NCBI GenBank assembly: GCA_002408385.1
Contig: DHSB01000003.1
Span: 32,261 to 88,872, forward strand
DNA length: 56,612 bases
Origin: Myxococcales bacterium UBA5297
Lineage (GTDB): Bacteria > Myxococcota > Myxococcia > Myxococcales > UBA5297
Reading direction: 5' to 3'
Position 1 is the stretch's first letter; each line of letters begins with the position of its first letter. The translations under genes and the position numbers were made by a program. Under the pieces are notes generated by a model. The model was not told the DNA's origin, ran no database searches, and saw only the letters and a list, made by a program, of their open reading frames with translations. Shown here piece by piece: positions 32,484 through 44,271 of this stretch.

Positions 32484-34568
32484 ATGGCCAAGGACCTGCT
32501 CTTGGAGATCGGCTCTGAGGAGCTGCCCGCTTCGTTCGTCCTGCCCGCGCTGCAGGAGCTGAAGGAGCTCTTCGCCGCGAAGGCCGCTTCGGCGCGCCTG
32601 GCCCACGGCGAGCTCCACACCTACGGCGCGCCCCGGCGCCTCGCGCTGATGGTCGAGGGCGTCGCCGAGGAGCAGGGCGATCTGAGCGAGGAGATCCTCG
32701 GTCCGCCGGTCAAGGTCGCCTTCGACGCCGAGGGCAGGCCGACCAAGGTCGCCGAGAAGTGGGCCGCCGCGCAGAAGGTCGGGCTCGACGCGCTGCAGAA
32801 GAAGGAGACCCCGCGCGGCCGCTACGTCTTCATCATCCGCAGCGAGAAGGGCCAGCCGGCCGCCAAGGTGCTTCCGGGGCTGCTCGCCGAAATCGTCAAG
32901 GGCCTCCACTTCCGCAAGTCGATGCGCTGGGGCTGGGAGGAGGAGACCTTCGCCCGCCCGGTGCAGTGGATCGCCGCGCTCTTCGGAGGCGAGACGGTCG
33001 AGCTCGGCTTCTCCGACGTGAGGAGCGGCAACACCACGCGCGGCCATCGCTTCCTCGCCAAAGCGCCCATCGAGCTGGGCGCGCCCGCCGAATACCTGGC
33101 GAAGCTCGAGGAGGCGCACGTCTTCGCCGACCACGAGCGCCGCAGGGCGATGATCAAGGAGGGCATCGCCGCCGAGGCCGCCACCATCGGCGGCAAGGTG
33201 CTCGACGACCCCGCGCTGCTCGAGACAGTCACCTTCCTCGTCGAGCACCCGACCGCGGTCCTCGGCTCCTTCGACAAGGAGTTTCTCGAGCTGCCGCCCG
33301 AGGTCCTCGTCAGCGAGGCGAAGGGGCACCAGAAGTACTTCTCGGTCGTCGACGGCGACGGGAAGCTGCTGCCGGCCTTCGTCGCGGTCTCCGGCACGCC
33401 GATCAAGGACAAGGCGGTCGCGCGCGCCGGCTACGAGCGCGTGCTGCGCGCCCGGCTCTCGGACGCGCGCTTCTTCTTCACCGAGGACAAGAAGCGCCCG
33501 CTCGCCGAACGCGTCGACGAGCTCAAGCGCGTCGTCTTCCAGCAGAAGCTCGGCACCAGCTACGAGAAGATGGAGCGGTTTCGCGACCTGGCCGCCTGGC
33601 TCTCCGAGGCGCTCGGGCTCGGCGCCGAGAAGAAGACCGTCGAGCGCGCCGCCTACCTGTGCAAGGCGGACCTCGTCACCGGCATGGTGGGCGAGTTCCC
33701 GGAGCTCCAGGGCGTGATGGGCCGCGAGTACTCGCTGGGCGTCGAGACCCCGGAGGTGGCGCTGGCGGTCTTCGAGCACTACCTGCCGCGCGGCGCGAGC
33801 GACGCGCTGCCGACGCGCGACGCCGGCGCCATCGTCGGCATCGCCGATCGGCTCGACACCATCACCGGCATCATCGGCATCGGCAAGGGCCCGACCGGCG
33901 CCGCCGACCCGTACGGCCTGCGCCGCGCCTGCCTCGCGGTGATCAACATCGTGCTCGCCCGCGGCTACCGCTTCTCGCTCGGCCAGGCGGTCGACCAGGC
34001 TCTCGGGTTGCTCGGCAAGCGCGTCGCCGACCACGCCAAGACCCGGCGCGAGGTGCTCGACTTCTTCCGCGAGCGCCTGAAGAACCTCTGGGCCGAGAGC
34101 CGCCGCCGCGACGTGGTCGAGGCGGTCCTCTCGGCGGGCTTCGACGACATGGTCGACGCTTTGCTGAGGCTCGAGGCGATGAGCGCCATCGTCGGCCAGC
34201 CGGACTTCGAGCCGCTCGCCGCCGCGTTCAAGCGGGCCGTCAACATCATCGAGAAGCAGGCCAAGGACGTGGCGGCAGGCGAGGTGGACCCGGCGCTGCT
34301 CTCCGAGGAGGCCGAGCGCGGGCTGCACCAGGCGCTGGTGTCGACCCGCGGCAGCATCGACCAGGCGGTGCGCGCCAAGGACTATCCGACGGCGCTGCGG
34401 GAGATCACCGGGCTCAAGCCGGCCATCGACCGGTTCTTCGACACCGTCCGCGTGATGGCCGAGGACCCGAAGGTGAAGCAGAACCGGGTCGCGCTGCTCG
34501 CGGAGGTCGGGCGGGTTTTTGGCGGTGTCGCCGACTTTTCGAAGATCCAGGCTGGCGAGGGCAGATAG
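32484..34568 (+). CDS. glyS: Glycyl-tRNA synthetase beta subunit
   Basis: 694-aa tRNA-binding subunit partnering GlyQ. Typical start DLLLEIGSEELPA, then APRRLAL, SMRWGWEEETFARPVQWIAALFG, SGNTTRGHRFL, EVLVSEAKGHQKYFSV and the C-terminal anticodon-binding part FFDTVRVMAEDPKVKQNRVALL. Full length. It is co-oriented with glyQ and has a weak ribosome binding site, so coupling to glyQ is likely. No clear terminator follows. Confidence 0.98.
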   Translation: MAKDLLLEIGSEELPASFVLPALQELKELFAAKAASARLAHGELHTYGAPRRLALMVEGVAEEQGDLSEEILGPPVKVAFDAEGRPTKVAEKWAAAQKVGLDALQKKETPRGRYVFIIRSEKGQPAAKVLPGLLAEIVKGLHFRKSMRWGWEEETFARPVQWIAALFGGETVELGFSDVRSGNTTRGHRFLAKAPIELGAPAEYLAKLEEAHVFADHERRRAMIKEGIAAEAATIGGKVLDDPALLETVTFLVEHPTAVLGSFDKEFLELPPEVLVSEAKGHQKYFSVVDGDGKLLPAFVAVSGTPIKDKAVARAGYERVLRARLSDARFFFTEDKKRPLAERVDELKRVVFQQKLGTSYEKMERFRDLAAWLSEALGLGAEKKTVERAAYLCKADLVTGMVGEFPELQGVMGREYSLGVETPEVALAVFEHYLPRGASDALPTRDAGAIVGIADRLDTITGIIGIGKGPTGAADPYGLRRACLAVINIVLARGYRFSLGQAVDQALGLLGKRVADHAKTRREVLDFFRERLKNLWAESRRRDVVEAVLSAGFDDMVDALLRLEAMSAIVGQPDFEPLAAAFKRAVNIIEKQAKDVAAGEVDPALLSEEAERGLHQALVSTRGSIDQAVRAKDYPTALREITGLKPAIDRFFDTVRVMAEDPKVKQNRVALLAEVGRVFGGVADFSKIQAGEGR

Positions 34569-35221
34569 AGCACACGCTCACAGCGTCGGGGCGCCGAGGC
34601 CGAGCGCTCAAGACATGCCGGAAGTCTCCTCAAGCTCGGCCCGCCCACTCCGGTCACCTCGAGCAGAGTCGAGAGGCCCGAGCGTAGGCCGAGCCTGCGA
34701 GGCCGAAGTCGGGAGGGGCCCTTCGACTCCGCTCAGGGTGGGCGGAACAGGTCGGAGTCGAAGGAGGATCTTCTCGACGGGTCTTTACGGCGCAGCCGGC
34801 CGTCCGCGACGCCGACTCTGCCCGAGGCCGGCGGAGTGCGCCGCAGGAGGCACCTCGCGCTGCTCCGCTCACCGAGTCTGTTGATTCGGCAGGCGCGAGG
34901 CGCCCCGCTGGTGTGTGGCGCTCCGGGCGCTGCAGGTGCAGACCGCAACGCTGCCCACCGCGCCCGGGTTCGAGGCATTTGCCGGGGACAGGGAGCAGGC
35001 GCCGAGGCAGGCCAGATTGCCGCGAATTCGCGCCACATTTTGCTTTTCAATGGTTCGCGAACTGCCTATCCTTCGCCGCGTTTCGGCCCTAACCAAGGAC
35101 GCAAGGCCAAAACTCGGGTCAACGTGGTGGAGGTCTCGCACCCCGAGGCAGCAGGTCGATTGCCGGCCGACAACGGCCCCGAGCAGCGACGCCGGTCTTT
35201 CCAACTGGAGGTTGTAAGCAA
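34569..35221. other. Intergenic region with dispersed repeats
   Basis: About 650 bp upstream of ppdK. It holds a REP-like repeat region (about 34607-34785) with the 35-bp repeat at 34677-34712 and a CTTCGACTCCGCTCAGGGTG motif at 34721, plus a GTTCGCGAAC palindrome at 35053-35062. No gene supported. The ppdK promoter must lie here; no clear boxes were seen. Confidence 0.6.
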
Positions 35222-38038
<2,817 letters not shown>

Positions 38039-38090
38039 GGACGCAGGCCACTGCGCCCGATCCCGAGAGGCGATCGGTTTGAGTGAGCGC

Positions 38091-38130
38091 GGGGTGGAGA
38101 GCCGAGAGGTTCTCCACCCCGTTTCATTTT
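38091..38130 (+). terminator. Intrinsic terminator of ppdK
   Basis: Perfect 10-bp stem GGGGTGGAGA (38091-38100) / TCTCCACCCC (38111-38120), 10-nt loop, then GTTTCATTTT. Confidence 0.88.
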
Positions 38131-38839
38131 GGTGCTCGCGGCCAGGGCGGCGTTGGAGGTGCCCCGAGGGCGCGACCGGCAAGCGGTCGGGCAGTGGGAG
38201 GTGGCGCTGTCGACGAGCCGGCTGAGCGAATCGGGCAGGCTTTGGGGCGTCGACCTGGGCATTTGCGCCGGCGCGTCCGCGACGGCTGGGGAGTCCAAAG
38301 CCCCTCGGGCGCCCGACGAGCTCGAGAGCTGTCGGGAAATCTCCTTGAGTTCGGCGCCGCCCCCTTCCGCCGCTCTCGCGTCGGGAGCCGACGCTCAGGG
38401 TGAGCGGGACTGGTCGGAGGCCGCAGAAGGATTTTTCGACGGGTCTTCAGGTCGATCGACACGCTCGCGCGAGGGAATCGTCGCGAAGTCTCCTGGCCTC
38501 CGGGTCGAATACGCCCGCCCGGCGCTCCAGAGTTCAACCTGGACTGAGGGTGCCTGCGGAGCTCCCGCCAAGGTCGCAGTTGCGAGCTCGAGCGGATCAT
38601 CGACTCCGAGGCTCCCGTTGATCGCCTCGACCCTCGGGGATGACCGGGGTTGGTCCCGCCTTCCGGGACAAGGTTGGAACGTGCTCAGGCGCCCGGTTCA
38701 CCCCGAGCGCACCCCGGGCTTGCGAGGCCGCAAGTCAAGCCTTCACGACGACCGCTTGCGGCTGACCGCCGCTGTCGCTCGAAGGGGATTCATCGACCTT
38801 GAGCGCGGCGCCCGTAGCCGAGCGCAGCGGTGCCCGCCT
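38131..38839. other. Convergent intergenic region with REP-like repeats
   Basis: About 710 bp between the ppdK terminator and the kinase gene end. It contains an inverted-repeat-bounded copy (left edge near 38324-38341, right edge 38430-38445) similar to 52507-52834, an extra partial edge at 38478-38498 and a diverged copy of the 35-bp repeat near 38703-38737. No gene supported. Confidence 0.55.
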
Positions 38840-41800
38840 CTATTTGAGCTTCGCCGGCTTCAGCTCGAACCCCTCGAGCCTCAGCCCCGCGTGCGCCTCG
38901 GCGTCGGTGAGCAGCTTGGTCGGATCGGCGGTGAGCGCCGAGAAGTCGAGCGGGTAGATCTTGACGTCCGTGCCGTCGCCGATGACCAGCGACTTGCCGT
39001 CCGGAGAGAACGCCACGCCGACCGCCTCGCGCTCGGTGAGGATGATGAGCAGGGTCTCGAGCGTCGAGGTCGACCAGACGCGCACCGTGGTGTCATCGCT
39101 CGCGGTAGCCAGCAGACTGCCGTCCGGCGAAAAGACTGCGGTGTTGGTCCACTGGTTATGGCCGTGCAGGCGCCACTGCTCCCGGCCGTTGGCGAGGTCC
39201 CAGATGATGAGGAGCCCGTCCTTGCCGGCGCTCGCGAGCATCGTGCCGTCGGGCGAGAAGTCGACGCCGCTCACCCAGTCTTTGTGGCCTTCGAGCGACT
39301 TGAGCTCTTTGCCGGTCGCCGAGTCCCAAAGCTTGAGCGTCTTGTCGTAGCTCGCCGACGCGAGCAGCCGGCCGTCCGGGGAGAAGGCGACCGCGTGGAC
39401 GACGTCCTGGTGGCCTTGCAGCACTCTCTGCTCGGCGCCGGTCTCGACGTTCCAGAGCCGCACGGTCTTGTCCATGCTCGCGGTCGCGAGCCTGTCGCCC
39501 GCGGGCGAGAAGGCCACGCCATAGACCACCTGGCTGTGTCCGCGGATGACGTGCAGGGTCTGGCCGGTGGCCGCGTCCCAGATTCGCGCGGTCTTGTCGC
39601 TGCTCGCCGAGGCGAGGCGCTTGCCGCTCGGGTCGAAGGCGATGGCGCCGTTGACGACGTCGGTGTGTCCCTGCAGCACCCGCTGTGGCGCCTTGCGCTC
39701 GAAGTCCCAGAGCCGGATGTCCTTGTCCCAGCCGGCCGAGGCCAGGCGCTTGCCGTCAGGTGAGAAGGCCAGGCAGTAGACGACCTCGCTGTGTCCGGTG
39801 AGGCGCACCAACTCCTTGCCCCGCCGCAGGTGCCAGAGCTTCACCTTCCTGTCGTAGCCCCCGGTGGCGAGCGAGGCTCCGTCGGGAGAGAAGGCGACCG
39901 CGTACGAGAAGTCGCCGTGGGCGGCGATGTTCAGCAGCGCCTGGCGCTGCTTGACATCCCACAGGCGCACGGTCTTGTCGTAGCTGACCGAGGCGAGCAG
40001 CCGGCCATCGGGCGAGAAGGCGAGGCGCGTCGGGCTGTCCTTGTGACCGGGCATCACGGCCAGCGACTTGCCGGTCGCCGGGTCCCAGAGGTGGACCTTC
40101 TTGTCGTCGCAGGCGGTCGCGAGCAGCTTGCCGTCGGGTGAGAAGGCGACCGCGGTGGCGCGATCGGCCTGTTGCAGCACGCGCAGCGGCGCTCCGGAGC
40201 CGCTCCACAGGCGCACGGTGCGGTCGTAGGCCGCGCTCGCGAGAAGCTGGCCGTCGGGCGAGAAGGCGACCTCGGTGACCCGCTCCTGGTGGCCGGCGAG
40301 CGTGAGCAGCAGGCTGCCCGACTCCACGTCCCAGATTCGGACGAGCTTGTCCCAACCTCCCGAGACGAGACGGCGGCCGTCGGGCGAGAACTTGATGGTC
40401 TGGACCGTGTCGGCGTGTCCCTGGAGGGTTCGCAGCCGCTCGCCGGTCGCGGTGCGCCAGAGGACGATCGTCCGGTCGCGCCCCGAGGTGGCGAGGAGCG
40501 TGCCGTCCGGAGAGAAGGCGACCCCGTAGACGCGGTCGGTGTGGCCTGCGAGCGGCGGGCGCTGCTCGTGCGTCGTCAGGGACCAGAGGTGGACCAGGTT
40601 ACCCGCGCTCGCCGCGAGCAGCGCGCCGTCGGGCGAGAAGGCGACCTGCTCGACGGCCTCGGGGGTCGCCAGCTCCCTGCCCAGGCTCGCGATGGAGCTG
40701 AAGCCGGCGCGATAGACCTGCGAGGCCGCGGCGACGCGCGAGTTGCGGCTCCCCGCCACCTCGCGGGCGAAGGTGGGGCTGTAGAACGGGCTGTAGGGAT
40801 GGGCCGGGTTATGGAGCAGCGAGGCGGACGAGAAGATCGACGCAGAGAGGAAGAGCTGCTCTTCGGCGAGCCGGTCGGCCTTCTCGGTATAGGCCTGGGC
40901 GAGGTGGTAGTTGGCCGTCAGGCGCTCCTGGTGCTCCTTGGCGCGTGCCGCCGACTCGAGCTTGCGGGCGGTCGTCTCGCGCTCGAGCGACAGGCTCTCG
41001 CGCCGCAGGGAGACCGAGACGCCGAAGAGGGCGACGACGATCACCACGAGCAGCAGCGCGGCGGTGCCCATGGCGATCTTGTTCTGGGCCGCGAAGCGCT
41101 TGAACAGCTCCCAGGAGCTGTACTGATAGGCGTTGACTCGCCCGCCGGTCATGAAGGACTCGACCTCGGCGGCCAGCTCCCGGGCGCTCTGGTAGCGGTG
41201 CTCCTTCTCCTTGCTGAGCGCCTTCTCGGCGACCGCGGCGAGCTCCGGGGGCGCCTCCGGACAGACCTCGCGCACCGGCGCAAGCGGCGTGCCGGTGACC
41301 TTCTCCAGCGTCTCGACGGCGGTCGGACCGGCGAACGGAGGGCGCCCGGTGAGGATCTCGTAGAGCACCGCGCCCAGGCCCCAGACGTCCGAGCGATCGT
41401 CGATCTCGTCGACCAGGCCCTTGGCCTGCTCGGGGCTCATGTACGAGGGGGTTCCGACCGTGGTCCCGAAGGCGGTCTCCTCGGCGCTCGCTCGCAGCTT
41501 CTCGAGCTCGCGGTGCAGGTCGCGCGCGCGGATGTCGCGCTCGCCCTTGAGCTTGGCGACGCCCCAGTCGAGCAGGACCGTCTCGCCGTACTCGCCGACC
41601 ATCGCGTTGTCGGGCTTGATGTCGCGGTGGACGACCCCGCGGCTGTGCGCGAAGGCGACCGCGTGGCACATGTCCCAGAACGAGCCGAGCCGCTTGAGCC
41701 GCTCCTGCAGGCCGTGGCACTCGGCGAGCGCCTTGGCGAGCGTCCTGCCGCGCACCAGGCGCATCGTGTAGTAGAGCGAGCCGTCGCTGCGCCGCCCGAC

Positions 41801-42352
41801 CTCGTAGACCGGGACGATGTTCGGGTGCTCGAGCTGGCCGGTGATGCGCGCCTCGCGCAGGAAGCGCAGCGAGCCGGGGGTCGAGCGCTTGGTCCTGGCG
41901 GGTTGAGTCCCCTCGTCGCTGCCCGGTTCGCGCAGGACCTTGAGGGCGACCTCGCGCTCCATCTGCTTGTCGAAGGCGAGCAGGACGCGCGCCTGACCGC
42001 CGCGCCCGTGGATTCCCCGCACCTCGTAGCGGCCCTCAAGCTCGAACGGCAGGGAGGCCTCCTCCGCGTCGAGCTCGTCGAGCAGGCATTTTGCGCGCTC
42101 GCCCTTCAGACCTCGGGCAGGCTCGGCGAGGGTCGACTGCGCGCCTGCCGATTTGAGCATCGCCCGCTCGACCGTGCGCCGTTGCTCTGCGCTGAGGACC
42201 GAGGCCTTGACCAGCCGCTCGGCCAACTCGCTCACCGTCGTTCCCCGACAGCCCGAGGCCGCCCGGGCGACGTCGGCCGCGGCGGCGAAGTCGAGCTCTA
42301 CCGCGAGCAGGGCGAACAGCAGCTTCTCGGACGGTCCGTCGGGGGTGAGCAT
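38840..42352 (-). CDS. Ser/Thr protein kinase with a 14-repeat WD40 domain
   Basis: 1170-aa membrane-anchored signalling protein. Helical N-terminal region (1-100), then a Hanks-type kinase domain (about 107-400) with the ATP Lys in VALKVL (K138), catalytic loop HRDIKPDNAM (242-251), DWG in place of DFG (262-264) and APE-like SPEQAKG. One transmembrane helix (about 427-449), a coiled linker, then 14 WD40 repeats (about 590-1150; each with AFSPDGxxLAS), enough for two seven-bladed propellers. Kinase inside, propellers outside is the expected topology. The ATG at 42352 is chosen over an upstream in-frame start because homology begins there. Divergent from a dehydrogenase gene. Ligand and targets unknown. 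Confidence 0.93.
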   Translation of the reverse strand: MLTPDGPSEKLLFALLAVELDFAAAADVARAASGCRGTTVSELAERLVKASVLSAEQRRTVERAMLKSAGAQSTLAEPARGLKGERAKCLLDELDAEEASLPFELEGRYEVRGIHGRGGQARVLLAFDKQMEREVALKVLREPGSDEGTQPARTKRSTPGSLRFLREARITGQLEHPNIVPVYEVGRRSDGSLYYTMRLVRGRTLAKALAECHGLQERLKRLGSFWDMCHAVAFAHSRGVVHRDIKPDNAMVGEYGETVLLDWGVAKLKGERDIRARDLHRELEKLRASAEETAFGTTVGTPSYMSPEQAKGLVDEIDDRSDVWGLGAVLYEILTGRPPFAGPTAVETLEKVTGTPLAPVREVCPEAPPELAAVAEKALSKEKEHRYQSARELAAEVESFMTGGRVNAYQYSSWELFKRFAAQNKIAMGTAALLLVVIVVALFGVSVSLRRESLSLERETTARKLESAARAKEHQERLTANYHLAQAYTEKADRLAEEQLFLSASIFSSASLLHNPAHPYSPFYSPTFAREVAGSRNSRVAAASQVYRAGFSSIASLGRELATPEAVEQVAFSPDGALLAASAGNLVHLWSLTTHEQRPPLAGHTDRVYGVAFSPDGTLLATSGRDRTIVLWRTATGERLRTLQGHADTVQTIKFSPDGRRLVSGGWDKLVRIWDVESGSLLLTLAGHQERVTEVAFSPDGQLLASAAYDRTVRLWSGSGAPLRVLQQADRATAVAFSPDGKLLATACDDKKVHLWDPATGKSLAVMPGHKDSPTRLAFSPDGRLLASVSYDKTVRLWDVKQRQALLNIAAHGDFSYAVAFSPDGASLATGGYDRKVKLWHLRRGKELVRLTGHSEVVYCLAFSPDGKRLASAGWDKDIRLWDFERKAPQRVLQGHTDVVNGAIAFDPSGKRLASASSDKTARIWDAATGQTLHVIRGHSQVVYGVAFSPAGDRLATASMDKTVRLWNVETGAEQRVLQGHQDVVHAVAFSPDGRLLASASYDKTLKLWDSATGKELKSLEGHKDWVSGVDFSPDGTMLASAGKDGLLIIWDLANGREQWRLHGHNQWTNTAVFSPDGSLLATASDDTTVRVWSTSTLETLLIILTEREAVGVAFSPDGKSLVIGDGTDVKIYPLDFSALTADPTKLLTDAEAHAGLRLEGFELKPAKLK

Positions 42353-42530
42353 GGTCAGTTTCCGGCGATGCTTTGACGCAATACTGACAGAGAACCGCGC
42401 CCCCGTCTGCTTTCCCCACGACCGCTCGCAGCGGGCCGGGAAGCTCGCCCGCAGGACGGGGCGGCGGCCGAGGCGCCCTCGCGCGATCATCAGAGACTTC
42501 GCAATTTGATCGGGCAAAGGAGCCCCAAGC

Positions 42531-43583
42531 ATGCGAGTCGCCGTCTTCGATACTCACTCATTCGACCGAAGAGCCCTAGAGGCCGCCAACCAGCAGTTCG
42601 GCCACGAGCTCGTCTTCTATGACACGCGCCTGTCCGAGGACACCGCAACCCTGGCGCGCGGCTTCGAGGCCGTGTGCGCCTTCGTCAACGACAGGCTCGA
42701 CGCCCGTACCATCGCGGCCCTGGCAGACGAAGGGGTGCGGCTGATTGCCCTGCGTTCGGCCGGCTACAACAACGTCGACCTGGTAGCCGCCGAAACGCAC
42801 GAGATACCGGTCGTGCGCGTGCCCGAGTACTCGCCCTACGCCATCGCCGAGCACACCTTCGCCCTGCTGCTGGCACTCGTGCGCAGGATTCCCCGGGCCG
42901 CCTCTCGGGTGCGCGACGCGAACTTCTCGCTCGACGGGCTCGTCGGCTTCGACCTGCACGGCAAGTGCTTCGGGATCATCGGCACCGGCAAGATCGGCGC
43001 TGCGGTCGCCCACATCGCCCACGGCTTCGGGTGCCGGCTGATGGGCTACGACCCGCGGCCAAACCCGGAGCTGGCGGAGTTGGGCCTGCGCTACGTCGGC
43101 CTCCCCGAGCTCTATCGGGAGTCGGCCGTCATCTCGCTGCACGTGCCGCTGCTGCCGTCGACGCACCACCTGATCGAGCGCGAAGCGATCGCTCAGATGA
43201 GGGACGGGGTCATCATCCTCAACACCGGCCGAGGCGCGCTCATCGACAGCCGCGCGCTCATCGACGGGCTCAAGTCGCGCAAGATCGGCGGCGCGGGCCT
43301 CGACGTCTACGAGGAGGAGGAGGGGCTCTTCTTCCGTGACCTCTCCGACGAGGTGCTCCAAGACGACGTGCTCGCGCGCCTGCTCACCTTGCGCAACGTC
43401 ATCGTCACCTCGCACCAGGGCTTCCTCACCCGCGAGGCGCTCGCGGCCATCGCTCAGGTGACGCTCTCCAACATCCAAGCCTTCGAGCGAGGCGAGGCGC
43501 TGGTCAACGAGGTGCGGGCCGAGAATGTCGTGCGACCGGCGCCGCCCCCGGCGGCGAGCGAGCCGGAGGCGACGCTGCACTGA
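42531..43583 (+). CDS. D-2-hydroxyacid dehydrogenase (D-lactate dehydrogenase-like)
   Basis: 350-aa NAD-dependent dehydrogenase of the LdhA branch: reduces pyruvate or another 2-oxoacid to the D-hydroxyacid. N-terminal catalytic part MRVAVFDTHSFDRRALEAAN, the LRSAGYNNVDL region with substrate Arg, nucleotide motif GIIGTGKIG (about 148-156), NTGRGALID, catalytic Glu in GLDVYEEE and catalytic His in VTSHQGFLT. All catalytic residues are present. Ribosome binding site AAAGGAG. It shares a 178-bp divergent promoter region with the kinase gene. Confidence 0.92.
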   Translation: MRVAVFDTHSFDRRALEAANQQFGHELVFYDTRLSEDTATLARGFEAVCAFVNDRLDARTIAALADEGVRLIALRSAGYNNVDLVAAETHEIPVVRVPEYSPYAIAEHTFALLLALVRRIPRAASRVRDANFSLDGLVGFDLHGKCFGIIGTGKIGAAVAHIAHGFGCRLMGYDPRPNPELAELGLRYVGLPELYRESAVISLHVPLLPSTHHLIEREAIAQMRDGVIILNTGRGALIDSRALIDGLKSRKIGGAGLDVYEEEEGLFFRDLSDEVLQDDVLARLLTLRNVIVTSHQGFLTREALAAIAQVTLSNIQAFERGEALVNEVRAENVVRPAPPPAASEPEATLH

Positions 43584-44271
43584 TCCGAGACGCGTCGCTG
43601 CGCTGCGCGCTTGCGGAGGGCAGGCCCTCGTGCCGGGCGAGCCGGTGTGCTCGCCCTTCGGCGCGGGCGCACCGCTCTTCGCTCGTCGAGAGGGGCGGCC
43701 GGGGCTGGCTTGCCACCGGCTGTCTGGAGTCGGCGCGCAAGCGGATTCCCAAGCCCGCCTTGCGCTCCTTCAAGCGCTGCCCGCCCTCTTGCCGGGACAC
43801 CTCGTCCGCGGGCGGTTGCGCCCGGCCCGTTGCGACGACGCTCGCCTGTCCTCTGCGGCCGTCGTCGTCGTGGGGTCGGCACCCATGCGCCTGTTGGAGG
43901 CGTTGATCAGCCGTAGGAACGCGTTCTGCGCCTGCAGGCGGCGCCGATCAGCCGTGAGAACGCGACCTTGCGCCTGTTGGAGGCGTTGATCAGCGGTGAG
44001 AACGCGTCCTGCATTTGCAGAAGGCGTTGATCAGCGGTGAGAAGGCGTCCTGCATTTGCAGAAGGCATTGATCAGCGGTGAGAAGGCGTCCTGCATTTGC
44101 AGAAGGCATTGATCAGCCGTGAGAACGGGTCCTGCATTTGCGGGAGGCGTGGATCACCTGTCCGGTCGTCGACGATCGTTCCCCGAGCAACTGCTTCGGC
44201 TGATGCGCGGCCCGGGCGAGCACTCGCGCCGACTTGGCTGCTTGAGCAAGGCCCTTCGGGCGCGAAGCGCG
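43584..44271. other. Convergent intergenic region
   Basis: About 690 bp between a dehydrogenase and a transporter gene that converge. Its main content is the 41-bp tandem array listed separately. No gene or clear terminator was found in the rest. Confidence 0.5.
43880..44160. repeat. 41-bp tandem repeat array
   Basis: GATCA words start at 43905, 43946, 43988, 44029, 44070, 44111 and 44152, a period of 41 bp (42 once). The unit contains TGATCAGCGGTGAGAA, a variable GCGTCCTGC part and the 12-bp palindrome CTGCATTTGCAG. Inner units are almost identical; outer ones diverge. 41 is not a multiple of three, so it is not coding, and no unique spacers exist, so it is not CRISPR. Confidence 0.9.

Noticed and set aside
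40172..42376. 734-aa open frame on the plus strand
   Set aside because: Antisense to the kinase-WD40 gene.
43880..44160. CRISPR array
   Set aside because: The 41-bp units are contiguous, with no unique spacers between repeats, and no cas genes are near.
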